DNA of 64,000 nucleotides. Source: Eunapius fragilis (taxonomy: Eukaryota > Porifera > Demospongiae > Spongillida > Spongillidae). This document shows, one piece after another, positions 11,050 to 23,400 of the stretch (position 1 is its first letter; each line of letters opens with the position of its first letter). The stretch lies in NCBI GenBank assembly GCA_963681505.1, contig OY811981.1, positions 7,748,916-7,812,915 on the forward strand. Direction: 5' to 3'. The translations under genes and the position numbers were made by a program. The notes below the pieces were generated by a model. The model had not been told where the DNA came from, did not search any database, and was given only the letters and a program-made list of their open reading frames with translations.

Positions 11050-11455
11050 CTTCGCTCTTCAGTAAACGAATAATACTTCCATTAGAGCTAAGCTCGGCCG
11101 TTTGCCTTGGAGTTTTTCCGAACTTGTCTGTCATACTTATGTCCGCACGGTGCTTCAGTAGAACCTTAATGCATTCAACGTGGCCGCAGCTGGCTGCAAG
11201 ATGTAACGGAGTGTACCCGTTGTTAGTGCGGCAGTTGACGGTACCTCCCTGCTCCAACAAGTAGTTCAAGACGAGATAGTGTCCATTGGTAGTTGCTTCG
11301 TGAAGGGGCGTATAACCAAATTCACCCTTATGGTTAGCCAATTTAGCATCCAAGAGGTCCCTGTCCATTTTAGCGACATATTCCTGCACTTTTTCAATGT
11401 TTCCCTCCCGACACAACTTGTGAAGACGCCCGTCGTCATTTAAAAGGCCAGCCAT
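11050..11455 (-). CDS. LRRK1-like: Ankyrin-repeat first exon, probably the LRRK1-like gene
   Basis: This exon starts with ATG at 11455 and encodes about 135 residues with three to four ankyrin repeats, including GYTPLHEATTNGH and GYTPLHLAASCGHVECIKVL. The frame then runs into a strong donor, GCGAAG|GTGCGT, at 11050/11049, leaving phase 1. That phase fits the exon at 7955 exactly (G plus AG gives Glu). Joining 11455-11050, 7955-7360 and 7066-2561 gives 5508 bases, an open frame of 1835 residues. The 3.1-kb intron is the longest of the gene. A separate small ankyrin gene, or extra exons within the intron, cannot be excluded. Human LRRK1 is about 2000 residues. Confidence 0.65.
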
Positions 11456-11519
11456 ATTTCACGGTTGTTTGCGGCTGGAAACTGTGCTAATAATTATAGC
11501 GGCCAACTTTTGAAAAACG

Positions 11520-11742
11520 AATCACAACCGTTTTAGGGGGCGTCTCCTAACTATTTTGGAAAAGATAACGTCATCTTTGAGGTTGGGGGGGGGGGGGGGG
11601 GTCAGGCACGTGACGTTTCCAGAAAAAAGATATCCGGGGGGGGGAGGGGGGGGGGGGGGGGGGTGGTTGGTTATAGAATCGTCAAAATGACGTTATCTTT
11701 TCCAAAATAGTTTCGAGACGCCCCCTTGCGGTTGTGAATAGA
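11520..11742. mobile_element. Foldback element with 50-bp TIRs and G-tract core
   Basis: The left arm at about 11520-11573 (ACAACCG...GGGGGCGTCTC...TTTTGGAAAAGATAACGTCAT) is mirrored by the right arm at about 11689-11740 with few mismatches. The core contains long G runs near 11585-11601 and 11636-11662. It lies upstream of the LRRK-like first exon, between the two divergent genes. Confidence 0.65.
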
Positions 11743-11761
11743 TACGGTAGTACGTACTTGG

Positions 11762-12073
11762 CAAGGCCGTAGTAAGGGGGGTGGGGGGGGGCTTGGGGGG
11801 GCTTAAGCCCCCCCAAAATTTTGGTCCAGTATATTATTTATAAAAGGATACACGTTGATGTTATAGTACGCGCGGTAACACAAATTGAACATATTCCGGT
11901 ATTGCAAGCTGCCCGTATTGTATGCCATAATTCAAGTGCCCAGCCTGGTTTGGGAACATTTGCCGTTTAATGCATACTGTATAGAATGTACATTTAAGTG
12001 TCATACTTAGTTTTATCAAGATCATGAATATTAATTAGCCCCCCCCATATTTTTGTGATTGACTACGGCCATG
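11762..12073. mobile_element. hAT-like non-autonomous element with 5-bp target duplication
   Basis: The left end is CAAGGCCGTAGTAAGG and the right end, reversed, is CATGGCCGTAGTCAATC, so the termini share about 13 bases with one or two mismatches. Both sides carry CTTGG (11757-11761 and 12074-12078), a five-base target-site duplication. Internally it is AT-rich with C/G runs near each end and no reading frame. Five-base duplications fit the hAT5 type of hAT element. Superfamily assignment is inference. Confidence 0.6.
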
Positions 12074-12662
12074 CTTGGGGCAGAGATAATCTCTGCTTGG
12101 GGTACTGTCGCTTCAGATCTGATTTAACGCACGTGAATCAGCGGCTTTTCAGATCGACTTCATGGGCGAATCCGGTGTAGATAACATGTAATCGGTACCG
12201 AAGCCCTTGCCATAAAAAGATGCAGTCGTCGCAATAACAGCCAAACGATTTAAGTCTGGTGTTGCTGCTGTCATAGATAGTTTAGCTATCTATGCTGCTG
12301 TTACATGCAACAGGTTTATATCAGTTCAGCACTGATATCGCGTGTGAGCTTGTTACACCTATACTTATGGAAATAATAATGTGAGCCTCTGTCTGAGAGG
12401 GTCACACACCAAATGGAGGAGTGGGCTGGGGTTGGATGATGGTGCTCCTCCGGCCTCATTCATGGAGTTAATTTATTGACTTATCTCTTTATGATTTCAT
12501 TTTAATTACCTAAGTATATCATCTATCACGGGGTTGTGCTGGTTTAGATTTAGATGCAGTGTAATTATAGTGTATTGAACTTTGTGTTTCTTTCATTACA
12601 TATCATCTTTTGAAAGAAAAAGAAGTTATAACTATATTGACTCGGTGAACATAACATGAAAT

Positions 12663-12731
12663 ACCAAACACAAACATAAGCAGTTAGGAGGGCGGGAGCT
12701 CCCTAGCCAGGATGGCTTTGGCAATGGACCG
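12663..12731. repeat. Dispersed repeat, copy 2
   Basis: This is the second copy of the block at 2029-2098, here with an added TTAGGAGGG-like stretch before the shared GAGCTCCCTAGCC core. Confidence 0.6.
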
Positions 12732-12821
12732 TCGCCCATAGATCACTGACTTCACACCGTAAACCTAATTCACCGATAAAACCTTATGTATTAAAATTAT
12801 AATTACAGCGGATACCTACCC

Positions 12822-12841
12822 ATGAGATGAACCAAGCGTGA
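12822..12841 (+). promoter_or_regulatory. Two short upstream ORFs before the RALBP1 start
   Basis: ATG AGA TGA (12822-12830) and ATG AAC CAA GCG TGA (12827-12841) overlap in different frames and end four bases before the main ATG at 12845. If transcribed in the 5' leader they could reduce initiation at the main start. A possible acceptor, TAATTACAG, at 12800-12808 hints that a leader exon begins just upstream. Confidence 0.35.
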
Positions 12842-12844
12842 AGG

Positions 12845-13261
12845 ATGTTCGACGATGCATCGGACAGCTTCGAGAGCTCTTCGGATTCGGACGCCGAGGG
12901 CCGTCCGTCGGAGCACACCCGGGACGCTCAACCGGCGCACCTCGGCAACAGCCCTTCGATAGTCAGACCACCCGGGCCAGAGATGACTCAAACCAAAACG
13001 CTCGATAGTGAAGAGCTCGAGGGCTCCACGTCGTCATCATTAAGGTAGGCAAAGGGCTTCTCCTGCGCCGCTGCCTTTTCCGCCTCTCTGAATAATTTGT
13101 ACCTTGCTTCGTGTGTTTGCGGTATTGTTGCTCCGTTCAGCGCCAAACCCATCAAACCGAAGAAGAGCTTCTTGAAGAGGCCGTGGAATATTGGCAGCTT
13201 TAAGCGAAAGATAAAGAACAAGAAGAAAAAAGGTTTGCAATATTATGCGAGGTTTGCAAGG

Positions 13262-13329
<68 letters not shown>

Positions 13330-16300
13330 GTGTGTGCGTGCGTGCGCGCGTGCGCGCGTGTGTGCGTGCGCGTATGTGTGTGTGCGTGTGTGCATGTGTG
13401 CGCGTGCGTGTATTCGTACGCGAGCATGTACCCGCGCACTAACACATACGAACGCATATAGGCCTATGTACGTTTGCAGGAGTGGCGGTGGCTTTTGAGT
13501 GGAGCGGTCTGTGTATTCATGCATGTGTGTGCACATATATGTATGCGTGGTACATGATGTATACGTGAGTATCCCCATAAGCTTTGTAAGCATATCCACC
13601 TTGTTTACGCAATGTAACTTCTGCACTGCTTTGAAGACTAGATAGTTTAGGCTTGTATGGGCTCAGCTATTTTATCAACAAGCCATTGAACGTATGCATG
13701 TGTGTTGTATGCAATGGTCTGTATGCTTTGGGTATGTACAGTCTTCTGCTTGATAAAGAAAAGATTGATTTTTAAAACAAGTTGGTTGGGACTTTAACTG
13801 CTGATGTTTGACCCAGAACTCTAAAGAGGAATATGCGTTGGTATGGCAGTGCGTCAGATGCATTTCCCTTATGCCACTCCCCTCCTCCCTGTGCCCCCTC
13901 CTCCCTTCTCCCTCACATTCCATCTATCTTATCTTGCCTGGCGTCACTTTCCCCTCATCTGGGTCATTTCCTCATACTGCAGTACCCACACATTTGGTTG
14001 TGTTATTGTTGATGTTGATGCAACACTGCACTATGCACACAATTCAGCCCAAATATAGCAGTTTTGTCATTTTTGATTGCAGGAGACAGCACAGTGTTTG
14101 GAGTGCCACTGGATACAGCCATCGAACGGAGCCGGCTCGGATCAGATGGTATCGAGCTTCCTACAGTGTTTCGTCAGTGCATAGACTTCATTGAAGACAA
14201 TGGTGAGGTCACCTTCCCCCTCCATTGGACACACCCCTTGGGCTGCTTTACTGTTTCACCCCCTTCATTGATTTTCTTACTTGGCACGTGCAGTTCCCCT
14301 AAGTGCATGTATACCAGACCTGTGCATAGGCACGTCTGTGCTGTATCTACAAGGTTCACCCCCCTCATTACACCCTCCCTTGCTACACCTCCCTTGCTAC
14401 ACCTCACTTGATACACCTTCTTGTTACACCCTCCATTTCTACACCCTCCCCTCCCTTACTTGCTACACCCTCCCTCCTACACCCTCCCTTGCTACACCTC
14501 CCTTGATACACTTTCCCTTGCTACACCTCACTTCCTACACCCTCCCTTCCTACACCCTCCCCTCCCACACCCTCCCTTCCTACACCCTCACCTCCCTTGC
14601 TACACCCTCTGTTGCATTAGTTGCACGTTGGATCAGTTGTAGGAGTAAGCACAACCATATCGTTTTGTATCAGTTGGCCCTTCACTTAACCAATACAACC
14701 AATACACGATGCAGGAATCCAAAAATACATTGGTTCGTTGGCAAAGGTGCCTTCTTGGGTATGTGGATTGTCGTCAGAGGTATGGGGGGCTATTTGGTGC
14801 ACTTAGAGCAATGGACTGGTGCCTACATCCAGTGTTGAGGGGGGAGGGGGGAGTGGCTTGTTGTCGAGGGAGAGTATGTAGTCAAACCCATGCTGCATGA
14901 TCTGTAGTCATTAGTCTAACCGCTTGTCTTTCCTTTGCTTGTGATGTGTAATCAAACCTTCGTGGCATATAGTCAAACCTTTGAAATCAATGGCTGCGTG
15001 AAGACAGCTATAGAGTGAACGTCTGAAGGTTTGATGTGTGTGTGGACATGACTTCTTTAGTTGGGGGTTGCAACAAACAACCAGGTTGTGGTGGTGGTGT
15101 GGTGGTGGTGGTGGGTGTGGTGGTGGGTGTGGTGGTGGTGGTGGGTGTGGTGGTGGTGGGTGTGGTGGTGGTGGTGGGTGTGGTGGTGGTGGTGGGTGTG
15201 GTGGTGGTGGTGGATGTGGTGGTGATGGTGGTGGTGGTGGTGGTTGGTATGGTGGTGATGGTGGTTGGTGTGGTGGTGATGGTGGTGGTGGTGGTGGTGG
15301 TGGTGGTGGTTATGCTTGACATTATCATTTCCCCTTACATGTACATTTCTTTAATTGGCTGGTCACCAAAGTGCAGTTATCAATAATATGTACTGTAACA
15401 GTGCCCACTGTCCATTAATCTGTTGTCATAATTCCATTTAGTTTAGCATTAGTTCTTGCTTTGGATAAAATCTGCTTGGTGGGCAGTCAATATCTATCTG
15501 GGTCATGGAGATCTTTGTTAGTTTTTTTTTTAAATCATGGAATCTAAAAAGGTTGACTTTGGATGTTAGGATAAATGTTTATTGTAATATGATACCTACC
15601 TTCTCCCACTTGTGTACAACTTGCAGTACTTGGCAAGTTCAAATGTGGATGTATAATCGTCTGGTTCCCTTCATATGTGGGACTGTAAACCATCACAGCC
15701 TCTAATGTACTTGTACAGTACATCAGAGGCTGTACCCAGCTGTTATGTACAGTACATCAGAGGCTGTACCCAGCTGTTATGTACAGTACATCAGAGGCTG
15801 TACCCAACTGTTATGTACAGTACATCAGAGGCTGTACCCAGCTGTTATGTACAGTACATCAGAGGCTGTACCCAACTGTTATGTACAGTACATCAGAGGC
15901 TGTACCCAACTGTTATGTACAGTACATCAGAGGCTGTACCCAACTGTTATGTACAGTACATCAGAGGTTGTACCCAATGTTATGTACAGTACATAAGAGG
16001 CTAGATATATGATTGATTCATTCCACCAACTTTCTCTTAAAGAATTTCTTTATTTACTTGTCTAAGAACTTTAAGGTTACCCATCCTGCCACAAGTTAAG
16101 ATAATAGGATGTTCTCAGAATTAGAGAATAACATTGGTGCACATACATGTAATGGTATCGTGATTAGATTAAGGGATTGGTAGTTGCACACTGTTTGTCT
16201 CTGTGGATATGGGGCCTATCTCTGTGGATAAGGGGCCTATCTCTGTGGACATGGGGCCTATCTCTGTGGACATGGGTCCTATCTCTGTGGATATGGGGCC

Positions 16301-16819
16301 TATCTCTGTGGATAAGGGGCCTATCTCTGTGGACATGGGGCCTATCTCTGTGCATATGGGTCCTATCTCTGTGGATATGGGGCCTATCTCTGTGGACATG
16401 GGGCCTATCTCTGTGGATATGATCTCTGTGGATATGGGGCCTATCTCTGTGGACATGGGGCCTATCTCTGTGGATACATGTATGGGTCCTATCTCTGTGG
16501 ACATGGGGCCTGTCTCTGTGGATATGGGGCCTATCTCTGCGGACATGGGGCCTATCTCTAGGTCCTCTCTAATGTTCATTTGTAGGTAATGAACTGTACA
16601 ATACTTGGGTGTGTATATATTTGTCACTTTGTAGTATAAAAGGATGTTTGCTGATGGCACTATCTGTTGTCAACATTTGCTGCACACATTCAAATATTGA
16701 AACAAAAATTGTAGCTCTGGAACAAGAAGGAATCTATAGGCTGGCTGGTGTGAAGTCCAAAATAGAAGCTGCCAAAGTTCTATTTGATAAAGGTACAAGC
16801 AGTGAGTCTGGGCCAATTC

Positions 16820-16910
<91 letters not shown>

Positions 16911-17674
16911 ACATACGTACGTACATCAGCACACCAATGTGTCCTTTCACTTACAGCATGGTGTGTTGTGCACTTAAGAGTATGTATATCATGAACATCA
17001 GTCCATCTATCATCGTGAGCCTGACGCATTTGATGGTTCATTAGTATTACACAAGGCTGCACAGTCACATGCTCATAAGGATGATCCTCATGTCCTCTAC
17101 ACATGTACAGTCACATGCTCATAAGGATGATCCTCATGTCCTCTACACACATGTACACATACACTAGTGTTATAACACATCTCATATGCACACTCACTTC
17201 TCCTGCCGTACTATAAGTTCCCCCCTCCCTCCTCCCTCCCTCCCCCAACTAAAAAGCTCATGTTTAAATGTGCATATCTCCGTAACCACGAACGTTTTTG
17301 TAAAAATCATGTTCTGTACACATGAGTGGCTTTTGTTTGCAGAAGCATTTCACTGTTATGGAGTTACAATCGTTTACACTTGAGCCTTTTTTTTTTTCCC
17401 CAATGAGGCCTGGGGGTTAGGTGGCTTATAAGGGATACTTGATGGTACTACTTTTATCCCAACCTCTCTCAGGGGAGCATGTGGACTTTTCAGATTATGA
17501 CCCAAACGTTGTGGCTAGTCTGCTCAAACTATACTTCCGTACACTGCCAGAGCCTCTCATCCCACCTAAGCTGACATCAAGGTTTGAAGCAGCCACAGGT
17601 GAGCATCAGTGGAGGGAGGGGGAGGGGTGGGGGTGGGGCCTCTTTGAGCCTTCATGTCCAGACTGTATTATACG

Positions 17675-17740
<66 letters not shown>

Positions 17741-19959
17741 TGTGTGTGTGTGTGTGAGTGTGTGTGTGTGAGTGTGTGTGTGTGCACATACATTTACTGA
17801 TGCTATATATAAATCCACATATTCACGGTCACATGGTATGAATCATTACACATTTACTAGGAACACTCCATCCACACAATGCACACACCCACAACACCCA
17901 TAGCTAGGGACCTGTCTTCAGAGGACCAGTGTGACCAGCTGCAGCAACTGCTCTCAGAGCTCCCTACTTCCAGCAGACTTATGATTGGATGGCTGATAGT
18001 GCATATGAAGCACATAGCAGACCATGTAAGCGCTTGGCAGAGGAGAAGGCATTTTGTTCTGCACTTCAATAAAGTTTTTTTTTTTTCTTAATAGGTGCAT
18101 GGTAGGTGTGTGTTCCAGGGTGGGCATAATGGTGTGGGTGTGTTATAATGTGTGGGTGTGGTATGAACAGGGTGGGTGTGGTGTGGTGTCACCACATGAT
18201 GTAGGTGTTATGTTCTGTCTGATCTTCCCACACTCCATAACACACACAATTCCTACGACACACACACACGCACGCGCACGTATACAAACAACACCTGCAT
18301 CCACATACACATGTGTCGTGCATCTACACACACACATGTCCTTATCTCCCATCTGCTGAACCTCCCCCCCACCCCCCACCCCCAATGTCTTCTTTCTGCC
18401 CATAGTCCGTACAGAACAAGATGAACGTGCTAAACCTGATCATTGTGTTCAGCCCCACCCTCCAGATCTCTGTCAACGTCCTCCAGGCTCTGTATGCACA
18501 TCGTGAGGCCTTGTTTGGACACATTACGTTCTCAAAGTACGTTGCCACAGGTTACGTAACTCCATACCCTAGGCCATATTCCAATTATAAGTTTAAAAAA
18601 AAAATTTTTGCCATGGCGTCTGGAAATATAGGAGATCCTGTGTACATGTACCTGCCCACATGCATCTGTATGCTGTGTGTTCATTATCCACTGTGTTCAC
18701 ATGTGTGTATGCTGTGTGTTCATTATCCACTGTGTTCACATGTGTGTATGCTGTGTGTTCATTATCCACTGTGTTCACATGTGTGTATGCTGTGTGTTCA
18801 TTATCCACTGTGTTCACATGTGTGTATGCTGTGTGTTCATTATCCACTGTGTTCACATGTGTGTATGTTGTACTGTGTTCACACATGTGTACTGGGGGTA
18901 TCCACTTTGTTCACATGTGTGTACTGGGGTACCTGCTGAGGTACCTACTATGTGTGTATCCATGGGAGCCTTAGTGAAATGTGATTTCATTACCTCTTCA
19001 AAGGTGTTGTTTTATTATTACAGAGATGTGTCCGCACCCTGCACAGTCCTTAGCCTTAAACACTTCAGTAAGCTGCAGTCTACAGACCTTACCAGTAGCA
19101 GACCTCAGTAGGCCCCTTAAGCAGACTACAATCGGTCTTAATAGTAGCAAACCTCAGTAGGCCCCTTAAGCAGACTACAATAGGTCTTACCAGTAGCAGA
19201 CCTCAGTAGGCTCACTTAGAAGAGCCTTCCCACAAGTATCGTATTACTCCAGAAGAGGCCCTTTTGCCCACAATAGCAAGAGGCCTTACATATGTACATG
19301 TTTGAGGTTGTTGCCTGTTTTTGGGAATCAGGGGAAGGCTTGTAAGCACCAACCTCATATGGAGGGCTTGTTGTTCATGTAAGCGCCAACCTCATATGGA
19401 GAGCCAGCTGTTCATGTTAGCACCAACCTCATATGGGGGAGGGCCTGTTGTTCATGTAAGCACCAGTTTCCTCTCTTGTTGGTGGGTGCAACAACAGTGT
19501 TGGCACACACAAAGTCCCTCCAAAAGAGGGACGCGCCCCCTTTCTCCACCCCCACTCCTGTATGTTGGGTTTACTAATTTATTAAGTACATTCATAGAAC
19601 AGCACCCTGCGTAGATGCCTGGCATGCAGAAATGTTGCAGAGTCACTCCATTGTGACCAGCAGTGAGGCCTTGGCTATGCATGGCTGCACTGTTGTTATA
19701 GCAACCCCCATCAGCACTAGTTGTTTACACTTTGGTTGGAAAGGTTCATGTGGTGTGTGTATGGGTGTGTGTGTGGGTGTGAGTGTGACCATAGCGCTTG
19801 AATGCCTCCATCTCCTAGGTATTCTGTAGCTGAAGCACGGCACCAGGAGCAGCAGTCAACAGTGAGGAAGGACTCTGCCATTAACCTGGTGTCCAGTCAC
19901 CCAATGGAAACTGAAGAGTACGCTCTTGATGTGCATAGTATTAAAGAGTCTCCCCTCCC

Positions 19960-19993
<34 letters not shown>

Positions 19994-20395
19994 CATGTAG
20001 TGCATGTTTGTACGTGTGTGTGGGTGTGGGCATGTGTGTGTGTGTGTGCATGCACGTGTTAGCTATTGGAAAAACAATTTTACTGTGTACATTACCAGGA
20101 GCAGTAGGTTGTATTCCTCACCATATGGGGCGTTAGGAAAGGCTGTTTGACATAATAACCTTCATCTTGCCCCGCCCTGATTTAGTGGTAGGGCAAATTC
20201 TCAGCATTGTTGACGACTGCACCTCCACCCACTCTTTACCAACAGAGAGATAACAATGGAGGAGAAGAGGCTTGCAGACATCCTTGCTAAGGTCCTCAGT
20301 GGTAACCCGACCATCTCCTTTTATGGTGACAGAGACGAGTATTGTTGGGGACTGCAGAGGACAATCACAGATCTTAGGAGACGGGTAAGTCTTAT

Positions 20396-20444
<49 letters not shown>

Positions 20445-23400
20445 GTGTGTGTGTGTGTGTGTGTGTGTGTTGTGTGTATGTTAATGTATGCATGTGTACA
20501 TGTCTGCCTGTATGTGTTTGTGCATGTGTAGCTATGTCAACTGTCATTATTCTACTGCACACACCTTCCAAAGAAGCAAAAATATGTTGAGTAACGTGTG
20601 CGAGTTGGTATGCTGACATAGTCAGCCTAGGTCCAGTTATTTGGTGGGTGGTGCTGGTAGTCACGGGGATGGGTTCTGTGTTGTGGGTGGGGAGGAGGTT
20701 GTTTACCAATACTGAGGTGAAAGTGGGGTCTGTAAAAAAAGAGCTTTCTGTCATTGCTTACTAAATATCTGTTGCCTTGGCCACAATCAGCCCAATGGAA
20801 GAGGAGATTGTCTATTCAAGGTCATGACTGAATGAGTAGGATGTTGCTAAGAAGGTTTGGCCTTGGATGTCTATTCAAAAGGGTCCCCCCCCCCCCCCCC
20901 CCCACCTCTTTCCACACATCCTTTTTGATTGGCACCCTAGCTGTTGTGTGGTTTTAAAAGGTCCATCTCCAAGCCATGATGTCTTGTAGAAACCTTTGTG
21001 TTAAAGCGTGATGCAGGATGTAGGTACACTGTTCTCCCATTTAATTAAGGGACACTGTTCTCTCATTTAGTGCTCAGAGGAAGTAAGAGAGGATGTTTGG
21101 GGAGGAAGGGGAGGTGAAAGGGGGAGTGACGGTGATGTAGTTACTGTGTCCATATTCCATGGGCCTCTACCGCTTCAGTTAGATATCTCCTAAATGTTGT
21201 AGGGTCGCTATTGTAGGGAGATGTCACTTAACCAGTAACATATGTGCTACCCAATATATGTGTACTAACAAACCAAATGAATGTGCTATCAGTTTGATGT
21301 GTTTAGTATCCACCTTATGTGGTTTATTAACTAGTATTTTGTCCACCTTATGTGGTTTATTAAGTATTTTGTTCACCTTATGTGGTTTATTAACTAGTAT
21401 GCACATTTTCTAAAGCATCCTTGACAGTGGTTGCATGTGGGGAGAAATCTCCAGCGATGTGTTAGGGGGCAGCGATGTGTTAGGGGGCAAGGCCAGTGAT
21501 GTGTTAGGGGGCCAATGATGTGTAGGGGACTAGTGATGTGTTAGGGGGCCAATGATGTGTTAGGAGGCCAGTGATGTGTTAGGGGGCCAGTGATGTGTTA
21601 GGGGGAGCAATGTGTTAGGGGGCCAGTGATGTGTTAGGGGGCCAGTGATGTGTTAGGGGGAGCAATGTGTTAGGGGGCCAGTGATGTGTTAGGGGGCAGC
21701 GATGTGTTAGGGGGCCAGTGATGTGTTAGGGGGCCAGTGATGTGTTAGGGGGCCAGTGATGTGTTGGGGGGTGGCAGTGATGTGTTAGGGGTCTAACGAT
21801 GTATTAAGGGGGCAGCAATGTATTAGGGGGCCTAGGGTGGTTGTCTGTGCAACAACTTCTCCTTAGTTTTTACACAGTTGAGTTTGAAGCCCTTACATAT
21901 GTCCTCTAAATCACTTGTAATGTTTGTATTTTTCTAGAAATGGCTTTTGTGTATCATTACTCGTGTAGGAAGGTAAAATGGATGTTCTTACAGCACCAGA
22001 CATTATGATATACATGCATTAGCTGTTTCATTACAGGCTGCCACTGAGTGGTAGGGTTTAGTGTATAATATCCAGCTTAGCTCAAATATATATGGCTGTT
22101 GATTTAATTAGTTACAAGTGGCTGACCTTCTGTTGTGACAACCTTGCAGAGGAAAGCGATGCATAAGAGAATGCAGCAAGGAGGGGACGACACGTCCAAA
22201 GGCACGGTGCCAGCCAAAAGTGGTGATGGTATGTTGCTAACCAAATGATTTATCAGCCTTAACGTTTGTCTTTCCTGTTTCAGAGTTCATCAATACCCTG
22301 TTGCTCATGGAAGCAATGCTGATTGCGGAGAATGAGGTACGAGAATTGTGTGGTGAGGGAAGTGATGATGTGAATGTGGAAGTGGTGTGAGTGATGTGTG
22401 AATGTGGTGAATTGAGGGGGTGGGAAAGTCGTTGTGAAGTTGTGAGAAAAAAGTGTTTTTGAATAAAAATTGTATTATTGTTTTAGTCCTTTGAAATCAT
22501 ACTTGTAAATGAAGGTTTCTGTGAAGAGCACTATGAGACACACAGATCACAGTTAGAACTGTACCCAATTATAACTAGTGTTTATAACTACACCCATATC
22601 TACTACACCCATATGCATGTTTAAATGACCCCAATAGATGGCTTGGACTGCAGCAAGATCATTTATGATAGCAACAGCAGCTCACCATTGTGTGGCTTTG
22701 CTTTCAAATGACCTGGAGCTTTGGAAATGGCTTTCCAATCACCACAGGTCTTTCTTTGCGAGCCGTGCCTAATTATAGCCATAGCTCTGATAATGAACTA
22801 GGCCCCAGGCCTTTGTGAGCCGTGCATCTTGCCCGTTCTAATAAGCTAATGGGGGAGTGCTGCATGATCAGGACCAACGATATTCCTCTTGTCCCACTGT
22901 TGCCAGGGTAATGTAGAAGTAGTCAGTGCTGTGCAACTACTAGTTATTGGTACATATGTGCACCAACAACACACGCATACAGGCACTTCTGGCTAGGAAG
23001 AAGCAGCTGCAAGCTGACATCAGGAGGGAGGCTGAGCTCATTGACCAGTACAAGGTGGGAGCCACATCCCAATGTTTAAGGTGTCGCATGACCCAACGGG
23101 TGGCTTTGCAGGTTATGTTGAACGACAGGGAGGGAGAGAAGGTTAACATGGCAAAGGAAAACGAGTCGGTAAGTTGTATTTTTGAAGGATTTGATGCATG
23201 ACATAATGGGTGGGAAGCACTGTATTAAAGACCAGTGTGCTGCTTTGATAGGGGGATGAGGTGGAGCTGGCAAGGAAGATGGAAGCTCTGAAGTGGCAGA
23301 ACAAGGAATTAGAGGTGACAGCACATGTCCACATACACGTACCCCCACACTCCAAGTTCAAGAATGAATTTCACGCATTGTTGACACTACATGCTCTTGA

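Noticed and set aside
13097-13626. Long frames of Cys-Val or His-Thr repeats
   Set aside because: They are translations of the TG/CA microsatellite in different frames. Only the 13141-13232 part is a real exon.
15008-15386. Gly-rich and Thr-rich frames on both strands
   Set aside because: Artefacts of the GGT-type minisatellite; no splice context or start.
15711-16003. Regular 34-bp repeats that look at first like a CRISPR array
   Set aside because: The whole 34-base unit is repeated with no variable spacers, in an intron of an animal gene; it is a minisatellite.
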